From Sanderia malayensis (lineage: Eukaryota > Cnidaria > Scyphozoa > Semaeostomeae > Pelagiidae), in the NCBI GenBank assembly GCA_013076295.1, contig RQOL01000828.1, positions 1,550,001-1,614,000 of the forward strand: 64,000 bases of DNA. The letters are read 5' to 3'. Positions 37,532 through 50,470 of this stretch are shown here, piece after piece. Each line of letters starts with the position of its first letter. Positions within the stretch are counted from its first letter, which is position 1. Both the position numbers and the translations under genes were made by a program. The notes under the pieces were generated by a model. It was not told where the DNA came from, made no database searches, and saw only the letters and a list, made by a program, of their open reading frames with translations.

Positions 37532-40500
37532 ATGGCACAATTGAGGGGACTTTGTTCTCGTTTTATACAAAATTCAAGTCGTCTGCAGTGCTCGACAAGA
37601 AACATCCTTGGCAAAATTTGGTTTCGTTCCGTCGGCTCAGGCGTCCCATACGACAAGCAGTTGAAGGTAGGCAATAAAAGATGTTTTCTGGCTAATCGTT
37701 TATTTTTCGACTAACAATTCTCGATTTTTAATGCAAACTTGTGTTATGCCTGAGAGACAGTTGCTGATGATAATAAAGTTCATAACATATAATTGCATTC
37801 ATTTTCTGATAAATGTCATGCAAGCAAAACAACTAACAAAGTATTATGTGAACAAACACAAAACAGCAGCATGAGGGTAACACGAGGAACAGCGCACATG
37901 CATTTATATGCACTATTCAGATCAGGAATTAAATTCAGTAATTCAGTATTCGACAGTGTCTACAAGTTCTGTGTCAATAAGTCTGTTGTAAACATTGAAA
38001 TACCAAACTAGTTTACAGCCATCCCAAATGCTCGCCAGGGGGTTCGTCAATAATCCTACCATGCAAGCTTTATTTTTAGGCCTAGCACTCTGATATTAAT
38101 CTGCTCCTAAAAAGTTTTAAATTATATCTTCATCATTCAAACCAAATTTACAGCCATCTCAAATGCAATACCGTAAATCCTTGACTAAGCCCCCACCCTC
38201 GAATAAGCTCTCCCCCCTCAAATAAGACCACATGGGGGATTATTCGATTTTAGCAGAAATCGAATATGTATAACTGGATGAAATGTAAATCATAAGTTTA
38301 TGGGATGACTTTTGGATATCTTTTGATATATGTAAAACTTCGTAACTTCGTTACAAAACTATGGTAACACAGTTAGGGATTTTCTATCCATAAATTTACA
38401 AAAGATCCAACAAAAATTTGAAACAAAATGGAATTTATAACAGATTAAGGATATTTGCGTGATAAAGATTATCCATTGTGAAGCATTAATTTCACGTTCT
38501 TCTAATTTCAAAGCAATGGTTTCAAACCATAATGCTAATGTTTTCACGTACATGGGAACTGACCAATCAGTGACCTTAGAGAAGAACAATATAAATGAAA
38601 CAAAACGCAACAAAATACCTGTCATGGCGGCAAGTGTCCCGGCCGAGATGTGGGAGAGTGATGTTGTTATTCAGCTTTACTGCCATCCATAGTTTAACAT
38701 ATGCTTGAACAAATATTTATTAGTAATAGTTTAGCAGAGCAATAGCTATTGGCAAATTGTCTTACGTAAAAAATTTGAAGAGATTCTAAAAAATTTAGGC
38801 TTGTTTTGTGCTCTCTAAAGACCCATTGTCAAACAACAAAGCAGACCCCGTAAGTATGGAGCCTTCTCTTGTTTATCAACAAAGCGCCTACGTAGTTATA
38901 TGAATTTCTGTGCAGAAAATAAAAGTCCCGCAGCTACCAACAGAGTCAATGTTAAATTGCCAATATTAAGTTTTTGTTGGAAAATCTGAATTTCCCCGCC
39001 CCCTCCCCCTATAAAATTTCCTTCTACGCCATTGCTAATGCCTTAGGCCCCGTTTACACTGTACCGGTCAAGTTTTCAGCCGTTCAAGTTTTTGTACGAA
39101 TAGTTGTAGTAGTAGTACCGGTCAAATATTTGTACAGATATGCCTCCCGTTTACACGATGGCTTTTGCTAGCCGGCTTTCTTTGACTGTCATGCGCAGTA
39201 TGCTTTTTTCATAAGTCTTTGGCGCCAAGTCGAATTATTTTTTGTGTGGTGAGTGATTTGTTGTCGGGATTTTTATGAAATTTATGATCTTTTTTTATTT
39301 CTGAAAGTTAAGCTTCGTCGTAAATAACCGAAAATTGTTTTTAAATTTTGAGCGCCAAATCCAACATTTTCAAATTGCCTCGTTTACTTGACTTTTTCAC
39401 CTCTATTTGCACGGCTAGAAGTGTTTACACGGTACCGTTCAAATATCTGTGCGGATAGCCGATCTCGTGTAAAAGCGACCCCTATCCGTACAAAAACTTG
39501 AACGGCTAAAAAGTTGACCGGTACCGTGTAAACGGGGCCTTAGATTCTGCTTTTTTCGCTGGGCATGGAAAAAGGCTCATCTAGTAAATGCGAATGCCGC
39601 AGATCCAAACAAACGTCACGATAGAACCTGCCCCAATTAATAAAATACGAGTTTAAAAAAAACATCTTTTCTCGCAAAACAGAACAATGCCAAGACAGAG
39701 GCCCCGAGTTCTGTGCCAGAGCATGCAGATGTTGTGATAATTGGTGGAGGATCTCTGGGTACAAGCACGCTCTATCATCTTGCAAAACTTGGAGTGAAAA
39801 ACGCTGTCTTGTTAGAAAAAGACCAATTGACTGCTGGAACAACATGGCACAGTGCAGGCCTAGTTTGGAGACTTCAACCTTCAGATATCACAGTGGAATT
39901 ACTGAATTACACACAGAGGCTTGGCAAAACCGTTCTTGAAGAGGAAACTGGTGTATCTGCGGGATTTTCTCAAAATGGTGGCCTTTTTATCGCCAACAAC
40001 AAGGAAAGACTTGATGAATACAAAAGACTAATGACAGTAAGTAGAGAAAAAATAAAACCATCCTATTTCGTAAACAATGATTTAGTGACACCCCCTTCTC
40101 AGGCTCAAAGCCACTTCTTATCATCAGTAGCTAAATGCCTTCTTCCCTTTTTCTGTAAGAAATAGTTAACAAAACCTCCCTCTTGTTCATATGCTGCAAA
40201 TTTTATATTAGCAAGCTATTTTGATCTTTCAAAACTGTATACCAAACCAATGAAGTTCGTTTTGGTATGGAAAGTTTTGAAAGATAAAAATAGCAAAATA
40301 GCAACGAAATTTGTTGCTGAGGTCATACTTGTTATTTATAGAATTTGTAGCTTCGAGCAGTTTAGTTTTGCTAAAATTAAGCCAGATAACTTGAGTGCTT
40401 ACTATTCATAAACAGCTTGGAAAGGTGTACGGCGTTGAGTCTCATGTCCTGTCCCCTCAAGAAACAAAGGAACTCTATCCACTTATGAATGTTGATGATA

Positions 40501-43500
40501 TGTACGGAAGTCTGTACAGCCCTGGTGATGGTACATTGGATCCAGCAAGTTGGGTCACTGCCTTGGCACGTGGAGCAACTAACAAAGGAGCTACAGTAAG
40601 TTATGACGCGTTTGTTTGTAAATTTTGGCAAATTTTGCGTGCAGAGCTCAATCCTTCATGTCTAATGAATTCAATGCTGTAAATCATTTCCCATGCAATT
40701 CATGCAAACAGGCGCTTTGCCCCAAATCTTGTCCTCTTGCCCAACAACTTTAAACGAGGCTCTAGCCTCGGCCCAATTTGATCTTAAACCCGCCGTAGAT
40801 CTAGAACTATTCTTTACCAATTGTGAGCTCCACAATGAACGAACCCTTCATTCTTGCCCCTTCATAGCATATAGGCCACATATATTCATATTAGGCAAGG
40901 TACATTAACTACTGAAATTTTTCAACAGATCCTGCAGAATTGTGCCGTCACGGGCATCGAAACGAAGATCGACGATTTCGGCAGTAAGTGCGTTTCGGCT
41001 GTTAATACTACAGCGGGGAGGATAAAAACGAACTGCATCGTGAACTGCGGTGGCGTATGGTCCCCGAGTGTTGGGCAGATGTGTGGCGTCGACGTTCCCT
41101 TGATTGCCATGTACCATGCCTATGTTGTCACGGAGAAGATCGAGGGAATCAAGAACATGCCCAATGTCCGTGATCACGATGCTTCTGTGTACTTGCGACT
41201 ACAAGGCGATGGTCTATCTGTTGGTGGCTACGAACCCAATCCAATTTTCTGGGAAAAGGTAGAACGATTGTTGATTGACTAACGTCCGTTACCTGGAGGG
41301 AAATTGAAATCTATTTGAGATGAAATAGATTTTAATTGAAATCTCCAATCTATTTCATCTCATCTGTTAATTCAAACATTCACTATTTCTATTCAGATGA
41401 AATAGTGAATAGAGTTTGAAGGGCAGTCAAGACAGCTGATATCTTTGTAATAATAATATTAATTATAGCAGAACAATCACACATGTCCGGATCTACCCAG
41501 CCATCTCTTCTATGAAACACTGTGGCGTTTGGATTCAAATGTTGCGTAAAAGAAAGGTATTAAGTTTTGTGCTTTTCTTTCGCACAGGTTCAGAAAGACT
41601 TCGCCTTTTCGTTGTTTGATTTGGATTGGGATGTATTTGATGTTCATATCGAAGGTGCATGCAATCGGGTTCCAGTCATTGCCGAAACTGGCGTTAAGTC
41701 CACTGTCTGTGGACCAGGTTTGTCCCTTTCATTTTACTTTCAATAACATACATGTTTGGTACAGTCAACTTCCATTAGCCGCCACCTCTAATGCAACGAC
41801 CAGCTCCAAATAACGTGCAAACATTATATCCTGATTGCTTTCATGCGCGGTCATTTCTTCGTTAAAGCAGCCTCTATACAACACCATAACCTTACCATAA
41901 CGACCACCCCTTTACAATGAACCAAGGCATTGATTTCTTCATTGTTTGTTATATGCAGAATGGTTCACCGTATGTCTTTTTTGTCCTATTTAATGCAAAG
42001 TTCTATTCTAAATGTTCTCATGCATGGTGATTTTTCTACAATGGAAATATAAACATTTGTTCCCATAGATGTATTGCGGCTTTCTGCAGTGTTCTTCATC
42101 TTAAAATAATTGTTGTGGGCATGCATGTATTTCAAAGCTGAAATCATTCAAACTAAAACGAAACCGTCCGGATCCGAAACCAAACCATTCAAACACATGC
42201 ATTCATGTTTTTCAGAGTCCTTTACTGCGGATCACAAGCCATTGATGGGACCGGATCCGGACGTGCGTGGCTACAACCATTGCTGCGGATTTAATTCAAG
42301 CGGTATCATGCTTGCTGGTGGATGCGGTAATCAAATGGCCGAGTGGATCGTCAATGGACAGCCAACTCTCGACATGTTTGGATTTGATATCAGGTAACTG
42401 GAGTACTCAAATTTACACCGTGCACGTCAGGTTTTAATCTTGTATTGTTGTTTGTGCAAATTTGTGGCATAGTTGTGGCATCCCGCAATTCAGCCGTAAG
42501 TGGTTTTTTACAAATATGCCACCGGGGGCGTACTTGCAAAAACGAAATATCAGCTGGATTTTTATTCAATGTTAGCTTTATAAAATCTATTCTTTGCAGT
42601 CAAAGGAATGAATTTGTTGGCTTAAGCTTGCTGCTATTCGCAATACATCTACTGCATATGTCTTGATACTTGAGTTCATTATCTTTCAAAGTGATTATCA
42701 GGATAGGTGCTTATTCGACGTGGAACGGCTAAACGGCTTGCTTGGAGAAACGGGACTTATTTGAGGGTTTATTGTGTCTGATTTTTACCTAGTTCACACG
42801 CATTTTCTTTGAAAGACCGTCTGCAAAGAGCCAACCTTTAAAATGGCAAAAAATTTAGAAGCTGTAGCACTACCGTATTTCCTCGATTAAACGCCCCCCC
42901 TCGATTAAAAGCCCCCTCGAATAAACGCCCCCTCATGCTGCTAACTTTTGCAATAAACGCCCCCTCAAAACGCCCCCTCTTTGTGCAAAACCATGACGAC
43001 TTTTATTTTCTACGTTGTTGCTCGATAAAGCAAGGCTCAACTAAACCATTTTCTTTTTTTCTGGACAATGACAGAGCCTGTGACCTTGTACTTTCTAATA
43101 AACGCCCCCCTCGAATAATGCCCCCCTCGATTAGGCGCCCCCTCAAAAAGTGCCGAGATTAATAAACGCCCCGGGGCGTTTAATTGAGGAAATACGGTAA
43201 TTAGGCACGAGCTAAAGTCCTGCCTGGTTTTCTGACTTTGTTTTCTGGGATAATGGGAATAAACTTGTTTATCATCGCCAAGGGTACGTGTACACCCATA
43301 ATTCTAAAAGGAAAACGGGTCTACGAAGCGAAGAGCAATATTGCTTACTGCAGTCTTTACCAGAATTTTGGACGCTGATTGTAGATAATCTCTATCAAAA
43401 GTAAGGAAGAAAGAAATATCTTCAATAATATCAGGCATTAAAGAAGGCTCTTTAATAAAATCAGAATAAATTGGCAAATTTCTATGAAAACCAGGGAGAA

Positions 43501-46500
43501 AGTAATCGATTTATAACGGTGGTGGCTTTTTTCAGAATCCTGGTTGAGGTCAGGCTTCCATGTTCTGCTGAGACTTGGAAATAATTTATACTCGTTCTAT
43601 CTGTTGTGTAGGAGGTTTCACAAGTCTTTGACGAGCAACAGTCGATGGATTAAAGAAAGAAGCCACGAATCCTATGCCAAAAATTATTCCATGTTGTTTC
43701 CTAACGATGAGCCTTTGGCATCAAGAAACATGAGAAAGGATCCCTTCCATGAGGTATCGCAATTGCTCTGTAAGAGCTATTCATTGCTGTTGGTATAAGT
43801 TTGTGAGTGAAGGTTTCTTACATATAAGTAGGTCAACCGTGTGTGCAGGGATATTTCGTGGCTATGAGGATGTGTTATCTCAGAGCACTACAAATTATAT
43901 ACGGTTAACAACGAGGTGTTTCTGTCTAGATCTTACTGCAGAATGGATGTGTTTATCAGGAGAGACATGGGTGGGAACGGCCCGGCTGGTTCACAAAGCG
44001 TGAAGTACCACAAGTAAGTATGCACACTTTTTTATGAGAATAATAGCCGATATAAGAATATTAGGGCCTTAAAATCTCTGAAGTTTAAGAATAATGTTAA
44101 AATAGAGTCAGTGTCTGAAAAACATATTGCATTTAGCACAAGGGCAATTTGAATCAAAATAATGCATCGTTATAAACAAGTTGGAACTAGGTTGATAAGA
44201 TTTTTCTGGAAGGGCAACTTTGTTAACTGGGGCAAACCGGGAGGGGGCGCTGGTTTATCCGAACTCTCTCACTGGGTCAGTTGAGGTTTAATTTAGTAAT
44301 GATTTCAGACTCAAAATCGAAAATGTATAAGAATATTGAAGATCGGAAAATTTTAGGTTTCTCATGGAGAAATTATCATCACAACATAATTATCCGAAGT
44401 TCAATAGCAATGTCGCCTTTTTGCAGGTTTTGCCTTATGATTACTATGGTTCTTATGGCTTGGAAAAGAACGAAAATTACGCTTACGAAAGACTGCTGAA
44501 GCAAGACTACACTTTTGATTTTCCCGCCCATTTCAAAGAAGTAAGTGTGAGAACGAGACTGTTCTTATTGATCCAAGGGAGGATGTGGCAATATATAGCC
44601 ACATTTTACAACATTATACATTCAGCTGCGATCGCATCTCGTATGCATATTATGCAGCTACACATTTGCCATGTCTCCAACCATGATTCTGGATCTATTT
44701 CTTTTTGACTGTAGATTGGCGAAGAATCTCTGGCTTGCAGAAATAGCGTGGCTGCGTTTAACATGTCCTATTTTGCGAAATTCTTCATTAGTGGGCCAGA
44801 CGCACAGAAGGCTGTTGACTGGTTGTTTACAGCAAACATGCAGAAACCGCCGGGTAAGTTGGAACGCAGGATTGTGTTTCTTCATTGCTGTTTTTAATAC
44901 TGTCCGTTCTATACGTCTGTTGGAGTTTGCTCTTGCGAGGGTGGGTGGAAGGCGGGTTTTGAAATGCACTACACAAGTGAAACACCAGCAGAGATCGCAA
45001 AACATTTGGGAAAATAATCAATTACTTATGTTGACATCAGTCGAGTCTTGTCGTTGTTGAATGGTTCTCTTGTGAGGGTCGTATAGGGGGGAGTCATGTT
45101 CCCCTGTTCCCTTATAGAAATTGCATATGTTCCCTCATTGTTCTACGAAGAAATTTCCATTTTTGTGCTCCCTGATCCCTGTTTGCTATCAATGTTCCCT
45201 TGTTTCCCGTGTAATTTTCTCATGTTCCCTTGTTCCTTTTTTAATTTTGGGCATGTTCCCCTGTTCCCTGGAACCCCTATATGACTCTCTTGTGGCACGT
45301 GTTTTCATGTTTTTTCTTTTTTGTGTGTTGAATAGGTGCCACGACATACACCTGCATGCTGAATCATAAAGGAGGCATTGCGGCTGATTTGACGGTATCA
45401 GTTCTTGGAGAGGACAGTGGATCAAATGTCATGCAACCAAATGGTAATAAACAGCTCTAACATTATTCTCCCACGGCCAATATATAAAAGGGTGAAAAGA
45501 TTAATATGAAGGTTGAAGGCAAAGGTATCAGACCAAAGGCAATGCTTTAATGCTGAAAGAAGTAGAAACGATAAAAATAAAGGTTAGAGGTTAGAGGTCT
45601 AAAGTTCGACCTAGATGTCAAAGGTGGGCTACAGCATCTCTCCTCTGACCTCCAGCTCAAGGTTGATATGTGACAGTTGCAAAAGGTTGTATAAGATAAC
45701 AGGTTGATATATTGAAATTGATTTTTCAGAGCCGTGTTTTTATTTGGCAATCGGAGGTGCGATTGGTCAGCATGCTTGGGGACATATTCAGGATGTGATT
45801 CACGAGCAGAAGTTCAACTGCCGGCTCGTAGATCGATCCGAAGACATCGGAATGCTTAGCATCCAAGGCCCAAAAAGGTGAGTTTTCAGTCTACCCCCCT
45901 TCCATGATAATATCCCCCCCCCGTGCTCATACCTTTACAGTGGGCTCATCTGTGTATCGTAGTAGAGACGGGCATAAGAGGGGGTGGGAATTTTTTGTTT
46001 CCCCCCTTATTCGCTGGGGTTTGAGACCAATGCATTTGGCTTTGGGGTTTTTATCTACTCCTTGTATTCGGCCCCATTTAGCTTTTGGGCTTCAGGCGTC
46101 TAACGTTGAAACGCCATACTCTATCTACAGTCCAGCGTCTGTTACTGTTTCACTTTTGAGTCATTTAGCTCTGTGCCCTTGATTGGTCCTCGGGTGATCG
46201 AGAAGTTTTACACCCAAAGCTCTCACAAGCGAGGGTTGTGTAAATTTACACGCTGATATATTATAACCTATGCTTGAACACTATGCTCCAAGATGGTGTT
46301 TCTTTGAAAACGTAGATGTATTGAGTTCGAGGAACATTAGAATATTCGAGATCTGATGTTCCGGGCTTTCCAGTTGTGGCTCCCACTGTTCTCCAAGACT
46401 ATAGAGCTTTAATTTTCGGGATCTGAACCCTCGAACGTGCAGCAATCATTTTGAGAAGCACTTTTACCTCTCGCATTTGTTTTTTGATTTATCGTGAACC

Positions 46501-47861
46501 ATGAATGTCCTCTTTTACTTATAACTTGTGTTTTTCTATCTTCGACAGTCGTCAATTGCTGGAAGAGTTGAGCGGTGCGAGTCTTAGCAACGAGGACTTT
46601 CCATTCTCCACGCATCAGGCTCTAACTATCGCAGGACACGAAGTACGAGCACTGCGTTTGACGTTTGTCGGCGAACTCGGCTGGGAATTGCACATTCCCA
46701 AAGACTCTTGTGTGCCCGTCTACCAAGAAATTATGAAGTGCGGATCTCAATACGGAATTGCCGATGCAGGTAATCATGAAGAGTTTTACACGAGTTTTCA
46801 CCTTTGCCTGAGAAGTCCTAAGGACTACAGTGCAGGACTTTCTCACATGAACAGAATTCAAATCTGTCTTGCTTGAATTCAAGTGAACTGGCCCGGCCAG
46901 CAGGCTCATATGAACAGGCTCGTTGAGATTAGAGTCAGAGCCAACTGCTGTAGCTTTATTTCGCTCAATATCCTTGCAAATGATTATCAGGATGGGGGTT
47001 TATTCGAGGGGAGGCCTTATTCGAAGGTGGGGGCTTATTTGAGGTATTTCTTATCATTGCAATATCATTGTGAACTCCTGTCTGTCCCACCCTAGGTTAT
47101 CGCGCAATCGACAGCTTGAGTATTGAGAAGGGTTACCGCCATTGGCACGCGGACATTCGAGATGATGACACTCCGCTCGAGGCTGGCCTCGGGTTCACGT
47201 GTAAGCTAAAAAGTGACACGCCGTTCCTTGGACGACATGTCCTTGAGAAGCAGAAAGCTGAAGGATTGAAGAAGAAACTTGCTTGCTTTACCATTGATGA
47301 GTAAGTGGTAGAGTAATTGATTAATTGATGCGTACACTCTATGCACACACTTCCTCGCCCATGTCCATCATCGTGCTTTTTTTGAACTTTGGAACAGCGT
47401 TTTCAATAGACCAGGTTGGTCAAATAAACCAGGTTGGTCAAATAGACCAGGTTGGTCAAACAGACCAGATTGGTCATTTCTTTGCCACTATACATGTCTT
47501 TGTCCAGGTTAGCATGCCTTTATTCGCATATTGCTGTCTTTGTGTGCTAAAAGATTTGATTCTTTTTTCCCGCAGACACAAAGCATTGATTGGCTTGGAA
47601 GCAATCAGAAGAAACGATGAGTTGGTTGGATTTGTTCGAAGAGCTGGCTATGGTTATCACATTAACAAGAGTATAGCCTATGGCTATGTTTCAGATCCCC
47701 AAGGCAAGCCGATTAAAAATGACTTTCTAAAAGGCGCTGAATTTTCCATCGAATCGTTGGGCGTAGTGTATCCAGCAAAAGTTCATTTGAAAACCCCCTT
47801 CGACCCCAAGAATGAACGCATCAAAGGGATTTACCCATCTGATTGCGAACCCACGAAGTAG
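37532..47861 (+). CDS. SARDH: Sarcosine dehydrogenase, mitochondrial, 15 coding exons, 917 aa
   Basis: Oxidative demethylation of sarcosine to glycine in the mitochondrial matrix, passing electrons to ETF and one carbon to folate. Exons: 37532-37666, 39683-40036, 40416-40595, 40929-41258, 41588-41717, 42216-42393, 43612-43753, 43930-44013, 44427-44540, 44715-44853, 45336-45443, 45730-45877, 46549-46769, 47096-47300, 47576-47861. All are in phase. The length is almost the same as human SARDH (918). The first exon is a basic, Arg/Ser-rich presequence. The Rossmann motif [11 protein letters not shown] is at ~61-71. TTWHSAGL puts the covalent-FAD histidine at 101. The C-terminal half is a folate-binding GcvT-type domain ([20 protein letters not shown]). 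[10 protein letters not shown] and [14 protein letters not shown] distinguish SARDH from dimethylglycine dehydrogenase. Confidence 0.96.
38168..38252 (+). repeat. Partial 'aataagcccc' MITE in SARDH intron 1
   Basis: Starts TACCGTAAATCCTTGACTAA, continues with GCCCCCACCCTCGAATAAGC and ends in GGGGGATTATTCGA. It lacks the inverted right end. It gives an independent view of the uninterrupted junction broken at 35413. Confidence 0.7.
39046..39539. mobile_element. 494-bp Harbinger-type MITE in SARDH intron 1
   Basis: TIRs GGCCCCGTTTACACTGTACC and inverse, extending ~50 bp with few mismatches (shared TTCAAGTTTTTGTACG). The 3-bp target duplication TTA is at 39043-39045 and 39540-39542. A TTA duplication and GG-starting ends fit the PIF/Harbinger superfamily. 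No coding capacity. Confidence 0.9.
42873..43197. mobile_element. Palindromic-end MITE, family A, copy 2 (325 bp)
   Basis: Ends CCGTATTTCCTCGATTAAAC and, inverted, CCGTATTTCCTCAATTAAAC, with TA on both flanks (42871-42872, 43198-43199). Same internal order as 34733-35023. It lies in SARDH intron 6. Confidence 0.9.
45096..45285 (+). repeat. Imperfect 'TGTTCCCTTGTTCC' minisatellite
   Basis: Repeated ATGTTCCC(T/C)TGTTCCC blocks separated by variable T-rich spacers, in the SARDH intron before exon 11. The overlapping Cys/Pro/Phe-rich frames are artefacts of the repeat. Confidence 0.6.
47410..47478 (+). repeat. 18-bp tandem repeat in the last SARDH intron
   Basis: ACCAGGTTGGTCAAATAG-type units start at 47410, 47428, 47446 and 47464 with single-base variants. 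Confidence 0.9.
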
Positions 47862-48325
47862 CTTACGGCTTAACCATTTAATTAATTTTTGAATTCGTGT
47901 AAAAGGCCTTTCTATTATTTGATAATAGAAAGTAGCCGTTTTTTATTCATTTTTTACTTACTAAAGGGAACTTAGATTGGAATTTATTCAAATATTTTAG
48001 CCTCTATCTTCTGGTCCTACGTGTTTATCACTTTTCATTTCATCACATAAACGACCTTATGCAACAAAAAATCTTTTACGATGTCTTTTTTACGAAAAAT
48101 GAAATTTCAATCTTAACTGAAAATTGTGATGTTTGTCTTGTTGTGTGATCTGATTGCGAAAGGTGTAATTAAATCATAATTAAATCTGCTTTAAAATGTG
48201 GCAGTGACTTCGACGTGCTCTGCCGTGTGACGTCATAACCACAACACAATGAGACAATGAGCAAATGGGAATTCTGGCAAGGTTTACTTGAATACGAGGC
48301 TCTTGCATTTGCCGGGAAAATAAAA
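47862..48325. other. SARDH-TYW3 intergenic spacer
   Basis: The spacer holds the SARDH 3' UTR and TYW3 promoter. I see no gene, repeat or clear AATAAA. An in-frame ATG at 48257 could extend TYW3 by 23 residues. Confidence 0.5.
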
Positions 48326-49781
48326 ATGGCGACAGCAAAACAAGACAAGAATTTGAAAGATAATTTTCGAAAACAGAAAAATAGCAGTCTCTCTGCAATT
48401 GATAATAGTAGAAAAGGGAGCATAGATACACCAATTGTTGATATTGTTAATTTTATCAATAATTTGGACAGCTTTTTTACAACGAGTTCGTGTTCTGGAA
48501 GAGTTTCTGTGATATCAGACGAGGTACACACTACACATATTCTACCACGTGGGTTGTGATTTAGAAGGCCACACTGCCATACTAGGCTACAACAGTTAAT
48601 ATTTTTCGACGTAAATTTGCTTAATTGTTTAAATCTCGTTAACTAGGGAAAAGACAAAAAGAAAGGCTGTAAATGGCTTTTCATGTCACACGAAGAAATT
48701 ACAGCGAATGGCTTGGTAAATATGTTTATTTTAATCATATTTGTTTATAATCATGATCATACGTGGTATGACGGAATCAGACTATGCAATTTGTCGCTAA
48801 AATCATTTATAGTTTTAACTCACTATGAAAGCTCAATTTGAAACTGTTTCAGCTTGCTATATATTTGTTATTGTAAATTCGAAATGTTAACTTTCTAGAT
48901 TCAATCTGTCAAGGACATAGAGGGTATTAATTCAGCTGTGCTGAAATATGAATCATTTGTGGTGCATATTCAATGCGAGACACTGGAGAAGGGACAAAAG
49001 ATGGTTAATCAATTTTCTTAGTCTCAACTTATAGCATGCTATGTTAAACATTTTCTTTTGGATTAATAAACTTTTGATACAAAATTTGTATTATTATTGC
49101 CTTTCAGAGGGGGGCAGGTACTGGGAACCAAACACACATAGGGCCCAAGGGGAATTTGTGGTATCTTTTTGTTTGTAGCCCTTGGGAGCAAACAGCCATG
49201 ATAACCCTGAGGTTTGAACTACCCCCCCTTCTAAAATGTATTGTTTTTATAGCTTCAGGTAGCTTTGCAAGCTGGTTTCAGAAACTCTGGTTTGGTTATA
49301 GGACGAAAAAAGAGAATCATGCTTGTATGTCATTGTCACTTTGAACTTTCCAGTAGTAAATCTATTGCATGTATCTACTGGTTTGTAGCAGCTGTGTTTA
49401 TTTAAAAAATTGCATATGTTCCTTATTCAGGCTATTAGAAGCACTCATGTACTGGAGATTCCTATTATTTTTGATGGAATGCTTATGGTGCCAGACGAGG
49501 TAAAAGCTTTGAACAATGATGGCTATGATGACAATGATGAAAGCAAATAACATTCATTCAAATTTTGAAGTACTCTTTTTTCAGTACCTCACAAAGACTG
49601 CTGGTCTTTGCAACGAAAAGATGGCAGAAAATTTTCGTCGTATAAATAGGTAAATAATTTCCTCCGCTCTTTTTTCTTTTGTAGTGAAAAACCTGTGAAT
49701 AAGGCAATATCTTATATTTTCAATTTTAGGTTCTCTGATGATGTAAGAGCAGCATTTGACAGTGAAAGCAAAGTGTCATAG
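48326..49781 (+). CDS. TYW3: tRNA wybutosine-synthesizing protein 3, 7 exons, 207 aa
   Basis: N4-methylation step in wybutosine formation at position 37 of tRNA-Phe. Exons: 48326-48523, 48647-48715, 48899-49003, 49259-49324, 49431-49499, 49585-49649, 49730-49781; all are in phase. The 66-nt exon 4 is outside the obvious open frames, but it encodes the conserved GFRNSG block between a TTCAG acceptor and a GTATGT donor. Other family motifs: SRKGSID, FFTTSSCSGR, CKWLFMSHE, FVVHIQC and AIRSTHVLEIP, then a C-terminal KMAENFRRI helix. I chose Met at 48326 (AAAATGG context; the human N-terminus is also short). The upstream in-frame Met at 48257 is an alternative. No TYW1/TYW2 fusion is present. Confidence 0.93.
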
Positions 49782-50470
49782 CGCGAAGAAGATATCGGTT
49801 CATCGGTTGTTGGTGAAATCATCTCCTTAGTCGGATATCTTATTTCCTGTCCTGCCAAATTGTTTGCCGAGAGGGACTGAGCGAAGAGAAATAAGCTGTT
49901 TTAAAAAGCATAAGCTAAATTAAGAGTCTTCCTATTTTCTACGACATGAGACAGGGCAACTTTATTGCAATGTGTTCGTGTAGAATACTTTTCTGTATTG
50001 TTCAAGAACAAATTAACAACGTGATGTTTGTAAAGTAACGCAATGTAAAGTTTGATTTTACTTCCGTGTTGAGTTCCAAGAATAATGTCCGGATTTGTAT
50101 ATCCCAGCCTCCTTTGCGTGCAATGCGATTCAAATATGCGATTCAAATATTTTTGTCTGCCATGGTGGACACTGCACGGCAAGGAATATTTCAGCTTTCG
50201 GAATGCTTGTGAATATTGCTTGCTTATGATCTACTGATGCTACGAACCCTCAACCTATTGCATTATTGCAGTAAACAGTAAGCTATTATATATATATAAT
50301 TTTATATAATCCTTGAGGATGTATTTTGATAGGTCTGCCTTCGTAATGTTCTCTAAAATATTCATAAATGAAGCGGTTAACATAACTTAATGTGGTGTCT
50401 TTTTATTGATATTTGTCACCTTGTTCCAAGAGATTTTAGTCCTGTTTTAGCAATTGGGAGCTTTGGCACA
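49782..50470. other. TYW3-NIT1 intergenic spacer
   Basis: I see no gene or recognisable mobile element; there is a short (TA)n at ~50290-50302. An open frame in the NIT1 register begins at 50390 and would add 27 residues before the chosen start. Confidence 0.5.

Noticed and set aside
41764..41815. TACAGTCAACTTCC string as another CAGT-end MITE
   Set aside because: Only one end is recognisable; no inverted partner or second TA was found.
45096..45425. Cys/Pro/Phe-rich ORFs between SARDH exons 10 and 11
   Set aside because: They arise from a TGTTCCC minisatellite and overlap a true SARDH exon in another frame.
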